Shown: positions 14,601 to 24,747, counted from the first letter of the stretch. The stretch: 64,000 bases of DNA from Schistosoma haematobium (GCF_000699445.3 NC_067197.1:27015809-27079808), one strand, 5' to 3'. A program made the numbers and translations. Notes: generated from the letters alone by a model not told the origin.

Positions 14601-17600
14601 ACTTGTTAGCAATGGATGTATGGTGTTTCGTTGCCCGGTAACTCCATGTACTTTTTCTTTATCCTTTATGTCATCGGTTTTTATGCAATGGATGCTAGAT
14701 AGCAAATAATTTCATCAGTGTATTGAAAATGTATTGAAAAACGAGTACCCTAATTAATTAGGATAGTCGATTGCTCAAGTGGTTGTTTTTAGGCACTATC
14801 TCCGGACCTTCGATTCAGATAATGAATTTATGAATCAATGGAATAATATTGTTGGTTACGATCATACATTATAGCCGGCTGTCGGTATGTACCAGGTTTT
14901 GGAGCTTATATGAACTAGTTACTTATGCTGTAGACCCTTATATGGTCAGCTATGAATGCATATTCAAATTTATGAAATTTCAGTGACATTGGTTGTAATT
15001 TCGTATTCAAAAAATTATCTTGTGAATTTGATTGTAATTTTTTTAGGTACGGAACAGGCGATCTCTGTTTACATTATGTCACACTGTTGACGAACGTTGT
15101 AAATAAAGTTGCAAGGAAATTACAAATGAGGAATTGCATGAATGAATCCCAATCACTTAGTTTGTCGCATACTGTATCTCGCCTTAGTCATCTACTTTCA
15201 AGGTTGATTGTTTTTCTTACACCTAAACAACAAGTGAGTCCTTTGAAACTACTAACCACTTGTTTCCTAACAAATTTGCAATGTTATGTACTCATTCCAT
15301 AAGTTTCGAACATTCTCTAATTGCTAAAAATTTGTATACAACTCAGTCAGTTCCTTAATCAGAAGGTCGCTACCATCTTTAAAAAGGGTCGGAGGTAAGT
15401 CATCTGGACCTGGTGATTTGGAGCACTTCAGAAGTTGGAGTGTTTTGCGGAATTCTGTCTCTTTGGTTGGATCAGTTGTCACCGGCCATGGAGGGCAGGA
15501 CAGTCCGATCAATGTCGCCGGGGCAGCAGGCTAGCTAAATTATCCTTCGAAAAACTCCATCCATCGTCCAAGGTGTCGGCATATGTTATTTATAGGCTCC
15601 CATCAGCTTCATAGACTGTTCCACTCACACTAGACTTCTTGCTTCCAGTGACTTGGACGAGTTGGAAGAGCTCTCGACAGTTGCTGGAGGCAGTCGCTGT
15701 TTCCAACTCGTCAGCACGCTCCGATCACTAAGACTCTCGGTCCTTACTCAAGTTTACCCCAACTTCATTACGTAATGGTGGTCGTTTGTGGTCAAAATGA
15801 CGATCACCCGGAGTAGATCTACGTGCTTCAATGATTTGTAAGGAGCCAGAAGAAACCCAGTGCTTTTAAGCGGAACGTTTCGCGAGGCCGCAGGCAACAT
15901 GACTCGCCATTTTCATGGCGTCGTGCAATTGCAACCAATGCTCATCTATACTTTTCAGTGGAATGTTAGCTAGCCTTGAACCTAGCCCGGTTTGATATTT
16001 AGTTGCAACAGGATCTGTAAACAATTCACTGACATCAATCCGTTTGGGACAACGAATTTGTTAGCCACAGAAACATAAGGTAAGATTAGCGCAAACAAAG
16101 GAATGATTGGAGTTCAGATAGGTACTCCAAAAGGAGTGTCAGTCTTGTATACAACCACGCCAGCGGTAGCTGATCGCGATGTGATCAATCTGAGTTCAGG
16201 CTTGAGATACAGAGGAAGGACGCCAGGTGGCACATCGGCGACGACTATGTCGATAATTAGTGCCAACCGAAAACAGGTTGTAGCCTGCGCACAGTTGCAG
16301 TAGACGGTCTTCGTTACCTGACCTGCGACCAACAAGTCCTCATCGGCCGCCTAGATGACTCTTCTGTGCCTAGACACCCGAGCTGAGCATTAAAGTCCCG
16401 CCAATACTGCAATATCTGTCGAGTATAGTTTCTGCAGAAGAACAGTTAACTAGTGATAAAACTCATCACTGACCACATCCGGACTGCAATCCGTCGTAGC
16501 GTAGGCGGAGATGACGAAAACCGTCGTTTCTCATACTTATTTCTCACTTCGATGAAGCTTTCTAATCTAACAGCACATAATCGACTGTTTGTGAGGACCC
16601 AATCGACTAGTGCTGCCTCAACTCTTGTGTTTAGTGAGATACCAACGCCAGCAATACTAGACGAAGATGTCACAGGGTCTTCGGATAAACGCACATGAAA
16701 CAAGCCTTTCGAAGCGATAGATGGGGGGTGAATTTTCAGTAGTTCACTAGAGTCTTGGATACGGATCTTGGATAGACAATAAACATCGATATTGAAACTT
16801 TTTAAAGTCATAAACAACCTTATCTGTTACCCGATCTGCATTAGTGTGCGAATGTTGAAGGAAGCCAGTTTGAATGGTATACGCGGTTTCAGAGAGACTG
16901 TCTCAGTATTCGTAGTTGGTGGTAGCATTCAACATTCTACCAGTCACTGATTTGAGATGGCTTAGGTAGGACAGGGTTAAGACCATAGGCGAGCTGCTGT
17001 ATAAATTTAAAAATAAAATACGTAGAATAAGAACAAAGGAGAATACATAATTGACGTAGTGTAAAAGAAATAGAAACGAATGTTATTACATGACTGTGAA
17101 TAAGATTTGTCTGAGTGGTCGTTGAAGCAAAAAACATTTTCCCGTAGCAGTTATCATTGATTTGTGTGAGGGCTGTGATACTGCCCAGGTGCTCAAACCA
17201 AAGCAGGTGTTTATCTTAGGAGACCAAACCCGAAGTCTTTGATCTAAAGGTTTAATCCATAAGGTAGTGGAGCAACGTTACTAGATGTAGTCTCATGATA
17301 TCTGGCGACCAACAATAGGTTTATACGATATTCGTTCCTTCAAGATCCTGGAGCCTATCTATGTACACCATTGGTTTGGAACCAGGGTTTTCCAACTGCC
17401 GTATGTGGATCCTCTATATCCACCCACTCGGTTAAAGCACAGGCCATTTGCTTTTCGTCTTCAGTTTCGTAAACAACACCTCTGTAGCTAGAAGGCAGTG
17501 AGTAGAACTTCCTTGACAGTGGTTGTATATGCATGGCCATGTGAGAGTGCTTCGAGAAGGAGAATGAACTCTTTCTATCCTCGGTCGTACCAGGGCATTT

Positions 17601-20600
17601 GGTGGCACTGTAAATTCAAATGCATTTCAAATAACAAGTAAATAGCCTTCAACTATGATGCTTCCGGTTAAGAAATTTGACAAATATAGAAAATTCAAGA
17701 TAATTCTTAAAGTCAAATAGAACTATCAGACACTTAAAGTGTTATAACTTGTGGCCGCCGATATGAGGTCAGTGACTTATCGATCGAACCAATGACGCGT
17801 AAAACACGTGCGAGCAGCCTAGAGTCTTGATTGGTCTTGCTTTCTGCTTAGCCTAGCCAGTTAAGTCCAGAACACTAATCCGAGCCTCTGCGATTTGAAT
17901 CATTATATTTCAAACATACTGAGTTTATATACCAATCAAACAGACCACAACGTACCAATAAAATATGAAATAACATTTGTACAAGAATTAGCCAGATGTG
18001 GCTGTGAATGAGGGAGATAGTAATGAATGTACTGGGTATAACTCAAGAATGGTAAAACGTATGATAATAGTTTATGGGTCAAAATAAAGCTTATAATAAG
18101 ATGAATATGAATATGCATAGTTAATTACTTAATAATTATACAATAGAAATATACGTTTAGTATTGGTCCATAAATGGATCCCAGAAGTTACCATTTATTA
18201 TTCTTGTCGGGACATAACATAAAGCATGCGGCAAAAGTAGTTCAACAGCTCTTCACAGTTGAAATGAAAAGAATCAAATTATCAATAACCAGACATTTTA
18301 ATTGCTTACGTAATCCACGCGAGGTTAAGACATGACCAAGCATAGAGCATTACAGATGCGATAAGAAATATAGGGGTTTAGTATAGGATCAATCCTTCAT
18401 AATATGAGATGAACATATTATAAAATGGGGAGTTGAAAGGTACAATATGTACATGCAAAATATAGGTTAATTAGTATGCGAACGGAGTATATTTAAGCGT
18501 AGTAATATTTTACAAATTAGTTCTCTTTACGAATATCTCATAGATTTGAGAATACATCTTACTTTTTTACTGAGCAAATTAATTTCATAATAATGCTTAT
18601 TCGAATAAGTGAAATTATCAAACATGAAGACCATCTTGGAGTATCTTGGATTATGTTTACTGTATTGTTATAATAATGTAAATTAACCACTATGTGTTGT
18701 GCTTAAATTTCAGGTTTTATTCCGACGTTAGAAAATACAGTGTGAAAAATTTACTTTACGACTTTCTAGGTGTAGCTGTTTAAAATAGTTCAGTATTATG
18801 TATTACGAGATAATATCTATCCAAGATGAACTATAAATTTAACATGTGCACTAGTCTTAGTCATATATCACTGCGTGACAGTTCAATTTTGGTAGGATAA
18901 TCGAAATGATAGTAGGGCGATTAAAGTTTTATCATATGGAAAATCAGTTAACAACATTGTAACACTTACCGCATAAGTTTATTTCATTGTTTACTGTCTA
19001 TATCAAAGATTAACATTCTTCATTCTATTATGTTTGAAGGAATGAAGCAAGATAAAAAGGGTCCTCAGCGGTACTGTTCCTAAATGTAGTCTTACTGCAA
19101 ATTATTATGATTGTGTATAGAAAGTAGATAGTATTCAAGATAATACTCCTCCTTTGTGAATTCCTAAATTTCAATTTTAGGTTAATCGTGATTCCACAGT
19201 TCTATTCATTCTCTCCGTCTCCGTAAACTACTTGTCTAATTCTAATAACTAAAGCAAATTATTTTTATTCTTATTTTAGAAAGTTTATCTTCATCAAAAT
19301 TCAATTCAATTTATCCATATGAATTCAAACATAGATTTGATTAGTTCAACATCTGGTTCATTAATTTGGTATTACGTCCCTATTCCAATAAGTCGTTTAC
19401 AAAAGGTATCAACTAATATCATTGAACAACAAGTAAATGAACGACTTCTAAATTTAGACAAGTTATTTGATTTAACTAGTATGACAGTCAATTCATCTCA
19501 GATTCCTTATTTATTAATAGAAGTAGTAAGTATTATTAATTATTATTTTGCTAAGATTATTAGTTTCAATGTATGTTATGTATGTTGAATGCTACTATAT
19601 TTTCTTCTTGATAAATTGTTATGGTATGATTTCATGGCAATCAAATTATTTATCATTTCTAGTACAGTTCACTGTTTTGATAATTTTTTGAAATAATTAT
19701 TGGTATTAACAAATTTTTTGGTGTGAGATGTCATCTTATTTGGTCATTCTGTTAAACGATCATCGTTTACAGTTGTTCGATCGCTGAGTAGTGACTACTG
19801 TTATATCCATCTAGTCTTTTAGTACTAGTCGGATTCTATCGATCAAGTGGCATTGTGACCACTGGCCTGACTTAATCGATATAGTGTGTACACTATTTTG
19901 AGATGTTAGGTAATTGGAGATAATCAGGAGGGGAAACCCTAGACCTAAGTTTCGTGCTAGCTGGGACTCCTTCCCTGGTTGTGCCTCTAATGTTGATCAG
20001 CACTAAGAAACTTAACAAAGATGACATTAGCCACTACCCAGTGACAGTCAGTTGTAAAGATCTCAGTTCTACAGAGGGTTAGTCGCAGCCTAAATAGCGG
20101 AGTGATGACGTCTCAGACTGCAAAGCTAGCTGACACATATTGAAATCTCACAGAGAGTACCAATTTCCTCAACAGTGTAGGTAGTAATTGTTGACGAGTG
20201 ATATTTATTACAAAGCCAAAGTCCAGGGAACTACCTAAAATAATCTAACACTTGTCTTTCATCCACCATTACAATTAAACCATTATCCGCGCATGTAACT
20301 GGTGATTCGTTGAGAATGATTTGGTCTACTGTGAAACGAAGTTAAAAAGTAACAAACGATTCTAACTTCTCAAAGGATAACTGAAAAACATTATGCAAAT
20401 TTATAGAATCGACTCTTAAACTTCTTTTGTGATACCATAGTCAGTGGAGTCCAACTTTGTAATTGAGTGAGCTAAATATCACCATTGACTTTAAACGAGT
20501 TGATTGAAGACCTCTGGATCTCAGCCACATAGTCTGAAGGTTCTATATCCTATTTGTTGTGTTGTTGGTTTGTGAGAGCTCACTGTTGAAGAGTCAGAAA

Positions 20601-23600
20601 TCACCACTTCACGGTGCTCCTGAATTTCCATCGGTTTTATTGATGTTAATGGGTAATAAAATCTAACCTCAAATAATAATCGTGGTTTTACATACTTTTC
20701 TTTGACATATCTCCATAATTTTTACTTCCACGTCTAATCTCTATTGATTTCTTTTCTATCACTGTTTTTTTATTTAGTGTCTTGCTCTGCGTTTATTTAA
20801 TTGTTTACCTGACCGACATAAAAATTCTTGCACACGAATCATTATGAAATGTATCCACTTTCTGCTTCAATATCATCTGACCGATGCAGCAATAGAGAAT
20901 TGTTCACATCCACACTCTTCTACGTTTTTAAAATCCTGGACATTACAACCGATTTCAGCTTTGTTAGTTTGTTTATCTATTTGGTTTCCGAAATTATGCA
21001 CTATTTCTCTCAATGATCCAAATCTTCGACCGGATACAGAGATATTAAAAGTAAATCTTTGATTGTGTGTACTACTTAATTCTGTATATCATTTTCGGTG
21101 TTAACATTTTATTATTATTTAGTCAGTAAATTGATCTGATTTCTTAATCACACTTCTGTTTTATTTATTTGTTACAACTTTAGGATCTTGTGAAATTATC
21201 ATTTTATTCGGATTCAACCTCTTCTGTCCTACCAATCTGTTCGTTTTCGATATTTAATGCATGGAATTCATGGCTTAATTGTTCTATTACACAAGGTTAT
21301 CTCCAAACATGGGTAAGTTTAGTTGACAATGTTGTAAGCATGTTACTAGTTTAAAATTCGATTTAGACTAATTCTTAACATCAGTTTGTCATCTATTCTC
21401 GGTTATGTGTTTTAGATTATGAAGCTAGTTAGTTTTGCCTCATTGCACAGTCTATAAAAAAGCGCTTCAGAACTCTTTTATCAAATGTTTCAAGTGTCCA
21501 TTCATACTGGTCGCTGTATCTCCTTGGTGTTGAGATTAATAAAAGAACTATCAATCGACTACTTAACTTTTATGGGATAACTAAACTTCTTTCCATTCAT
21601 AACCATAGTGGTTATTCTAGTCATGAAAGTGTAGAACTATTCCTGTTAATTGTCTCGTATGAATACTCTGTAGAAGTCTCAGACTGACAAGAAACAACTC
21701 TCTAGTGCTCTATGTTTCCCAGTAATTCTTCAGCTGTGATGTTCTGTAATGAAAAGCCTTTTCAAATAATATTAGTAATATTTATAAAGGTGAGTGTTTT
21801 CGCGTTGTTGGTGTTAACGACTCCAATTGATCCGGTTCTATTAACATCAACAACGTGAAAACATAAACTCTTATAAACAAAATTCGTATCTGTTGCACAA
21901 TCTATCAGCCATCTAAATCCACTAACCAAGCAAATATTGCGTTGATTTTTCGAAACTAAAGGTGTACTGAGTTAGAGTCGCATTACGAACATTAACACTA
22001 AGATGCAAGTACCTTTTTTCTGGCTAGTCCCAAGCAGAAACAAACATGCTCTCGCACTACATTGTTAGACATTATTCAACTTTAAAATAGTAATAATAGT
22101 GATAGCATATTATACATTACGAAAATATTATTAACATTTTGACTTGTGTTTTTTATTTTATTTTGGGAAACAGTTTGAACAACTAAAGGTTAATATTAAT
22201 CATTTTGAGTCGAAAGTTCAAGTTGATCAGATTGCAGAAGATATTTTCAAATCCTTGCGAAAGGTAATGCTTTTCTGTCTTTTCTATTTAATTATATCTG
22301 CTTATTTATTTAATCGAGTTGGGATTCTCATCTCTATCAACTGGTAGTCAGTCAGTCATCTACAATGTAGGATCAGGCATATATTATTGGGGACGATAGA
22401 TCCCCAAAAACTCATAGTTTGTAATTTTATCTTTGTGGAGCTTGTATGCAGGTGTATGCGTGGTCATTCCTTACCACCCACGCACATAGTCGGTTGATGA
22501 ACTTATCGAATAAATGTTTAAATATATCAATTGCAATCAATTGACGAACTTGTCGATTAAATGTTTAAAAGCTCCAGGGCAATATCCAACCATCCAACCA
22601 TTGGTTACGATAGTCGCACGAACCCCAACCAAGTAGTTTGCATCTACCAACATGGTTCAGACCAGAAGTTATTGACTTCAAGGACTGGTGCGATGTTTTG
22701 GCTTGGCCACCCCTAGTTTTCTTCCAACCGTCTCGAACACTAGTGAGCATTGCGCGTTGTGGTAGTCGGTGATTTGGCATGTGTAATACGTGGCCCAACC
22801 ATCTCAGTCGATGAAGATTCACGACTTCATCTCTAATAGCGTGCGTCTAACCCCACTATAACCTACCCGGTGATCCCAGTAGATGCTGGCAATATTTCTA
22901 AGACATCTGTGATCAACTATTAGTAGTTTACGAGTATCCTTTATTCTTATTGGCCACGTTTCACAGCCGTAAAGTAGAACAGAACGAACTGCTGTTCAGT
23001 ATACTTGGCCCTTAATTGATGGACGTATATCTCACCCTCTCCATAGGTGACACAAGTTGGCAAAAGCCAAACGAGGTTTTTGAATCCGTGTAGAGATTTC
23101 GTCAGACATCAACCCATTAGGGATGATCAGATATCTAAAACGAGTGAAGTTGTCGACACGTTTGACTACTTCACTCCCTATCCTTACTTCAGGTGTTTAC
23201 GCGGGCCAGTCCTGAAGCAACAGCTTTCATTTGGAGGGGGAGAAACGCTTAATGCTACCGAAGTACTGCGTCTTATCATCGTCTTCACTAAACAGGACTA
23301 TATCATCTGTGTATTCTAAGTCGAGTAGTGGACCTCCTGGTAGGAGATCAATACCCGAAAATTCAGTCGACGAGGACATTATTTACAGCAGTATGTCTTT
23401 AATGAAGTTGAACAGAAATGGAGATAGTGGACAGCCTTGTCGGACATCACTTGTGGTTGCAAAACCAGACGACTGTTCGTCATAAGCTCTGGCTCGACTA
23501 GTAGTGTTCGAGTAAAGAGCCCTCACAAGGTTTATGTATTTCTCAGGTACGCCTTTCGAAGACAGACACTGTCACCAACTAGTTATTTTTTTTTAAAAGA

Positions 23601-24747
23601 TATTGTTGTTATTCGTTATGTGTTGATAAAAAGTTAATCTATTAAGTTTAATTTAGATCTTAGGTTAATTTGTAGATGAATTTTTTCACAAAATGACTTC
23701 CTTTGTGATAGAATGATAGCAAACACACGAACCATTAATCATTATTCCAAAAATCCTGTACTTGAATGAAACAGCTATGCCCTTCAGTTTTTAATGATAC
23801 TCAATGTAATAACCTTTTGTGCAAATACTTGAATATTATCAGTGTTAGCAATGCAACATTGTTTTTCATTTGGAAGCAACTCATTTCCGACTCATCAACT
23901 AGATGTAGCACCATTCCTATAAGTAATGTTACCTATGAAATAAACCCAATACATTACTTCATTTAAAATCAGAAACATAAACTAAGTTTCATGAGGCGGG
24001 GTTCGAACATGTAACCTGTTACCTGAAAGTCACAGTTTAAATAAAATCTTGTTCGAAGTTTTGAAAAATGGCAGATACTATATAGATGAATTCCATAAGT
24101 AACTTATTTGGTTATTCATATGAAGTATTTTATTGCCTGTCTACTTCTAATGATATAATGTGGGGAAAAAACACTGTAACTGAATAATTTTGAACTGTCA
24201 GAATAAGTCAACTGGCGAATTGATTTCTCGAAAAAGCTTAGTTCAACTTGTATCGAAACTATATCAGTCTGTTAGGTTTATTTTTTCTTTTAGCAGAAAT
24301 GTGCTAAAAGCCTAGTCCATAAAAAGAAAACATAGTTATACAACCGATAAGACATTTTTGCATTACCTAAGGAGCTGTTTTTTTCTGTTTACAGAATGCA
24401 AAACTTTAGTTATTGTCATTGTCATTCACTTCGACCTGATTTTGTCTTTATATTTCTTATTTTACTTCATATAGAGCATTGATTCAATAAATCTAACTAA
24501 ACATACCGTCCACTCACCCCAATTGGATCGAATTTCTTCAAGTAGTTGTTTTAATGTTGACAATAATAATTATATAAATAATGATGGCGATGATGATGTT
24601 GTCATAACTAAGTGCCTACGTGATATGTCATCAGTAGTGAATCGTTTAAAATCTGTTTGGCCACCAAAAGGTCCTAACAAATCAGTACAGTTCAACGAAG
24701 CAAGGAATATTTTAAACAGTTTATCTAATTTCGTATATACCAGTTGA
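11..24747 (+). CDS. FIRRM: FIRRM (C1orf112) orthologue, 17 exons, complete
   Basis: Spliced gene with exons 11-82, 115-171, 204-458, 495-688, 718-883, 2717-2895, 6230-6411, 8903-8968, 10040-10132, 12058-12164, 14555-14637, 15047-15233, 19280-19525, 20778-21050, 21184-21312, 22174-22263 and 24475-24747. The exons sum to 2652 bases: 883 residues plus TGA, close to the roughly 850 of the human protein. Every junction is GT-AG and phase-consistent. The best family marker is residues about 458-547 (LLAMDVWCFVARYGTGDLC, then a helical stretch ending FLTPKQQ), which parallels human FIRRM; exons 4-7 and 10 also align in order from memory of that protein. In other animals FIRRM works in the nucleus with the AAA ATPase FIGNL1 to take RAD51 off DNA during homologous recombination, and is linked to mitosis. 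The protein is alpha-helical, with no signal peptide or enzyme motif visible. The start ATG follows an in-frame TGA at 2-4. Retroelements occupy introns 11, 12, 13 and 16. Confidence 0.88.
115..171 (+). CDS. FIRRM: FIRRM exon 2 (residues 25-43)
   Basis: 19 codons between acceptor CCGTAG and donor GTAAGT, phase 0 at both ends. Flanked by two 32-base introns. Confidence 0.75.
204..458 (+). CDS. FIRRM: FIRRM exon 3 (residues 44-128)
   Basis: 85 codons, phase 0 at both ends, from acceptor GTCGTAG to donor GTAATT. An open frame continues a few codons past the donor to a stop, so splicing is needed. The following intron is 36 bases. Confidence 0.82.
495..688 (+). CDS. FIRRM: FIRRM exon 4 (residues 129-193)
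   Basis: Acceptor TTTAG, donor GTAATG, ends in phase 2. Contains a hydrophobic helical run (LLGLGTFILVILTSFHLAC) that fits a HEAT-like helix better than a membrane anchor in this family. Its end, around LPVWKF, parallels the human protein. The next intron is only 29 bases. Confidence 0.83.
718..883 (+). CDS. FIRRM: FIRRM exon 5 (residues 193-248)
   Basis: Acceptor TTTTCAG, strong donor GTAAGT, ends in phase 0. Amphipathic helices; the human protein has a similar segment before its glutamine/aspartate-rich linker. Confidence 0.85.
884..2716 (+). other. FIRRM intron 5
   Basis: AT-rich intron without a recognised mobile element. Two open stretches directly follow AG dinucleotides (1001-1066 and 2481-2654). 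The second reads as helical protein but has no usable donor, so both are left out of the gene model. Confidence 0.6.
2717..2895 (+). CDS. FIRRM: FIRRM exon 6 (residues 249-308)
   Basis: Acceptor TTTCTTAG, donor GTATGG, ends in phase 2. Encodes a polar linker followed by helices (MLNLLSRVFTFCIREFTKEI), in the same order as in human FIRRM. Confidence 0.85.
3155..3435 (-). repeat. 290-bp MITE-like repeat, reverse copy
   Basis: Diverged reverse-orientation copy of the family seen at 46370, 50868, 52079 and 52572. It carries the recognisable end block with GAACACAGG, the middle block around TTGCAAAATGTC, and the far end with ACTTATGTCAATATAAGTAG. No coding capacity. Confidence 0.6.
5641..5708. 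repeat. Perfect 68-bp palindrome with (AT)n centre
   Basis: Arms CAAGTGGTTGAAATAAT and its exact reverse complement flank an alternating AT tract of about 34 bases, so the whole stretch can fold on itself. It lies inside FIRRM intron 6. Confidence 0.9.
6230..6411 (+). CDS. FIRRM: FIRRM exon 7 (residues 308-369)
   Basis: Acceptor ATATTTCAG, donor GTACGA, enters in phase 2 and leaves in phase 1. The stretch around GGLYPLGSKF and the helix IDIILSHMITLHPPYE match the human region with LYATRIS and LISQLLTFQPF. Confidence 0.86.
6412..8902 (+). other. FIRRM intron 7
   Basis: Contains one 515-bp dispersed repeat (7917-8433) and otherwise simple AT-rich DNA with no recognised gene. Confidence 0.6.
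7917..8433 (+). repeat. Dispersed repeat family R1, copy 1
   Basis: GC-richer than its surroundings and ending in a (TAAA)n tail, as retroposons do. Further copies lie at 17157 (reverse), 39020 and 46893 (reverse). The copy at 17157 is nearly identical over several hundred bases. An open frame (7920-8159) has the same last 61 residues as the reverse copy but is broken in the other two, so it is probably not a gene. It may be the 3' end of a LINE or an independent retroposon. Confidence 0.8.
8903..8968 (+). CDS. FIRRM: FIRRM exon 8 (residues 369-391)
   Basis: Small exon between acceptor TTGTTGTAG and donor GTAAGT, phase 1 in and out. It is supported mainly by phase consistency and strong splice sites. 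Confidence 0.78.
8969..10039 (+). other. FIRRM intron 8
   Basis: AT-rich intron; nothing recognised on either strand. Confidence 0.55.
10040..10132 (+). CDS. FIRRM: FIRRM exon 9 (residues 391-422)
   Basis: Acceptor TACATAG, donor GTGAGT, phase 1 in and out. Encodes the acidic helix FNIYKELFEACGKIDLSD. Confidence 0.82.
10133..12057 (+). other. FIRRM intron 9
   Basis: No gene or named repeat recognised. About 11760-11900 is less AT-rich than its surroundings and could be an old insertion, but no second copy was found in the window. Confidence 0.5.
12058..12164 (+). CDS. FIRRM: FIRRM exon 10 (residues 422-457)
   Basis: Acceptor ATATTTAG, donor GTGAGT, enters in phase 1 and leaves in phase 0. 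The helix FYTTLLQQICASVCGLSMAC aligns with the human segment around YQHVCVHLCTFITSF. Confidence 0.87.
13100..13318 (-). repeat. 290-bp MITE-like repeat, reverse, partial
   Basis: Shares the block with TTGCTGTCAGGCATTTCACTT and ACTTATAATTTTCAACATAA with the better copies (52572-52862). One end is lost. Lies in FIRRM intron 10. Confidence 0.5.
13740..14330 (-). mobile_element. Non-LTR retrotransposon, C-terminal fragment
   Basis: Reverse-strand reading from about 14054 to 13749 gives the end of a LINE polyprotein (RLRWLGHVLHMPNHRLPQRA, then GWGSCDYRNQWLE and SQWRRCIHS), the characteristic tail of schistosome CR1/RTE-like elements. It is nearly identical to 22590-23045 over about 450 bases but keeps more of the 3' end. 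Strongly 5'-truncated and with stops outside the fragment, so dead. Lies in FIRRM intron 10. Confidence 0.85.
14555..14637 (+). CDS. FIRRM: FIRRM exon 11 (residues 458-485)
   Basis: Acceptor TTTATCTAG, donor GTAACT, leaves in phase 2. Contains LLAMDVWCFVA, the strongest family signature in the protein. Confidence 0.92.
14638..15046 (+). other. FIRRM intron 11
   Basis: 409-base intron; nothing recognised. Confidence 0.6.
15047..15233 (+). CDS. FIRRM: FIRRM exon 12 (residues 485-547)
   Basis: Acceptor AATTTTTTTAG, donor GTGAGT. Completes the signature RYGTGDLCLHYVTLLTNVV and ends LIVFLTPKQQ, matching human FIRRM through LFFFMAPPHQ. Confidence 0.93.
15310..16940 (-). mobile_element. Non-LTR retrotransposon, endonuclease plus start of RT
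   Basis: On the reverse strand, from 16900 down: an apurinic-type endonuclease start (LASFNIRTLMQIG, stop, then SFNIDVYCLSKIRIQDSSEL), an endonuclease middle part (SIAGVGISLNTRVEAALVDW) at 16650-16600, and at 15512-15324 the start of the reverse transcriptase (KCSKSPGPDDLPPTLFKDG). It carries frameshifts and stops and lacks the rest of the RT. It is the same family as 63385-64000 and probably 22580-23590. Confidence 0.85.
17157..17612 (-). repeat. Dispersed repeat family R1, copy 2 (reverse)
   Basis: Reverse complement of 7940-8370 with very few differences, missing the A-rich 3' tail. The encoded 61-residue open frame (17540-17355) is identical to that in copy 1, so one of the two arrived recently. 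Confidence 0.8.
17740..18219 (+). mobile_element. Solo LTR, family L1, copy 1
   Basis: 480 bp, beginning TGTTATAAC and ending GACATAACA, flanked by the direct repeat TAAAG (17735-17739 and 18220-18224). Inside are a TATA-like TTTATATACC near 17924 and a polyadenylation signal AATAAA at 18083-18088, giving plus orientation. No internal retrovirus-like region remains, so this is a recombined solo LTR of a retrotransposon. A 5-bp duplication fits Gypsy or Bel/Pao elements. The second copy is at 30572-31083. Confidence 0.92.
19280..19525 (+). CDS. FIRRM: FIRRM exon 13 (residues 548-629)
   Basis: Acceptor TTATTTTAG, donor GTAAGT, phase 0 in and out. Contains LIWYYVPIPISRLQKVSTNI, comparable to the human region after FMAPPHQ with PLWQHISFQALPPELR. 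Confidence 0.9.
19770..20245. repeat. tRNA-like SINE family S2, inverted (fold-back) copy
   Basis: The right half (20075-20245) is a plus-oriented degenerate SINE (GCAGCCTAAATAGCGGAGTG, then a B-box region). The left half, from GGTAATTGGAGATAATCAG to GTTGATCAGCAC, is the reverse complement of the same family, giving the fold-back layout seen better at 45268-45835. Old and diverged. Lies in FIRRM intron 13. Confidence 0.6.
20778..21050 (+). CDS. FIRRM: FIRRM exon 14 (residues 630-720)
   Basis: 91 codons in phase 0 between acceptor TTATTTAG and donor GTAAAT. Helical, Leu/Cys-rich (MKCIHFLLQYHL, ISALLVCLSIWF). Confidence 0.9.
21184..21312 (+). CDS. FIRRM: FIRRM exon 15 (residues 721-763)
   Basis: 43 codons in phase 0 between acceptor AACTTTAG and donor GTAAGT. 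Confidence 0.88.
21313..22173 (+). other. FIRRM intron 15
   Basis: Nothing recognised on either strand. Confidence 0.55.
22174..22263 (+). CDS. FIRRM: FIRRM exon 16 (residues 764-793)
   Basis: 30 codons in phase 0 between acceptor GGGAAACAG and donor GTAATG. Charged helix (FESKVQVDQIAEDIFKSLRK). Confidence 0.87.
22385..22572 (-). repeat. Fragment of LTR family L2 (reverse)
   Basis: Shares the blocks with ATCCCCAAAA, TTTGTAATTTTATC and GTTGATGAACTTATCG with the reverse complement of the solo LTR at 62610-63026. It is truncated and abuts the LINE fragment that follows. Confidence 0.6.
22580..23590 (-). mobile_element. Non-LTR retrotransposon, RT core to C-terminus
   Basis: On the reverse strand: reverse-transcriptase motif B (VRQGCPLSPFLFNFIKDIL) near 23450-23390, the catalytic box YTDDIVLFSEDDDKTQ near 23320-23270, and the C-terminal block RLRWLGHVLHMPNHRLPQRA at 22800. 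Frameshifts split it into pieces. It matches 13830-14285 closely. Lies in FIRRM intron 16. Confidence 0.88.
24475..24747 (+). CDS. FIRRM: FIRRM exon 17 (residues 794-883, stop)
   Basis: Acceptor TTCATATAG, ends in TGA. An Asn/Asp-rich insert (DNNNYINNDGDDD) precedes a conserved C-terminal helix (DMSSVVNRLKSVW) that parallels the human end (LQERMDKLKRYIHTL). Confidence 0.9.
   Translation, partial: SIDSINLTKHTVHSPQLDRISSSSCFNVDNNNYINNDGDDDVVITKCLRDMSSVVNRLKSVWPPKGPNKSVQFNEARNILNSLSNFVYTS

Larger units (their letters stand above)
15234..19279 (+). other. FIRRM intron 12, rich in mobile elements
   Basis: Holds, in order, a reverse LINE fragment (15310-16940), a reverse R1 repeat (17157-17612) and a solo LTR (17740-18219). 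The rest (18220-19279) is AT-rich with nothing recognised. Confidence 0.75.

Noticed and set aside
16103..16335. Overlapping open frames on both strands
   Set aside because: Both lie in the decayed endonuclease/RT linker of the LINE fragment and match neither a domain nor the LINE frame well.
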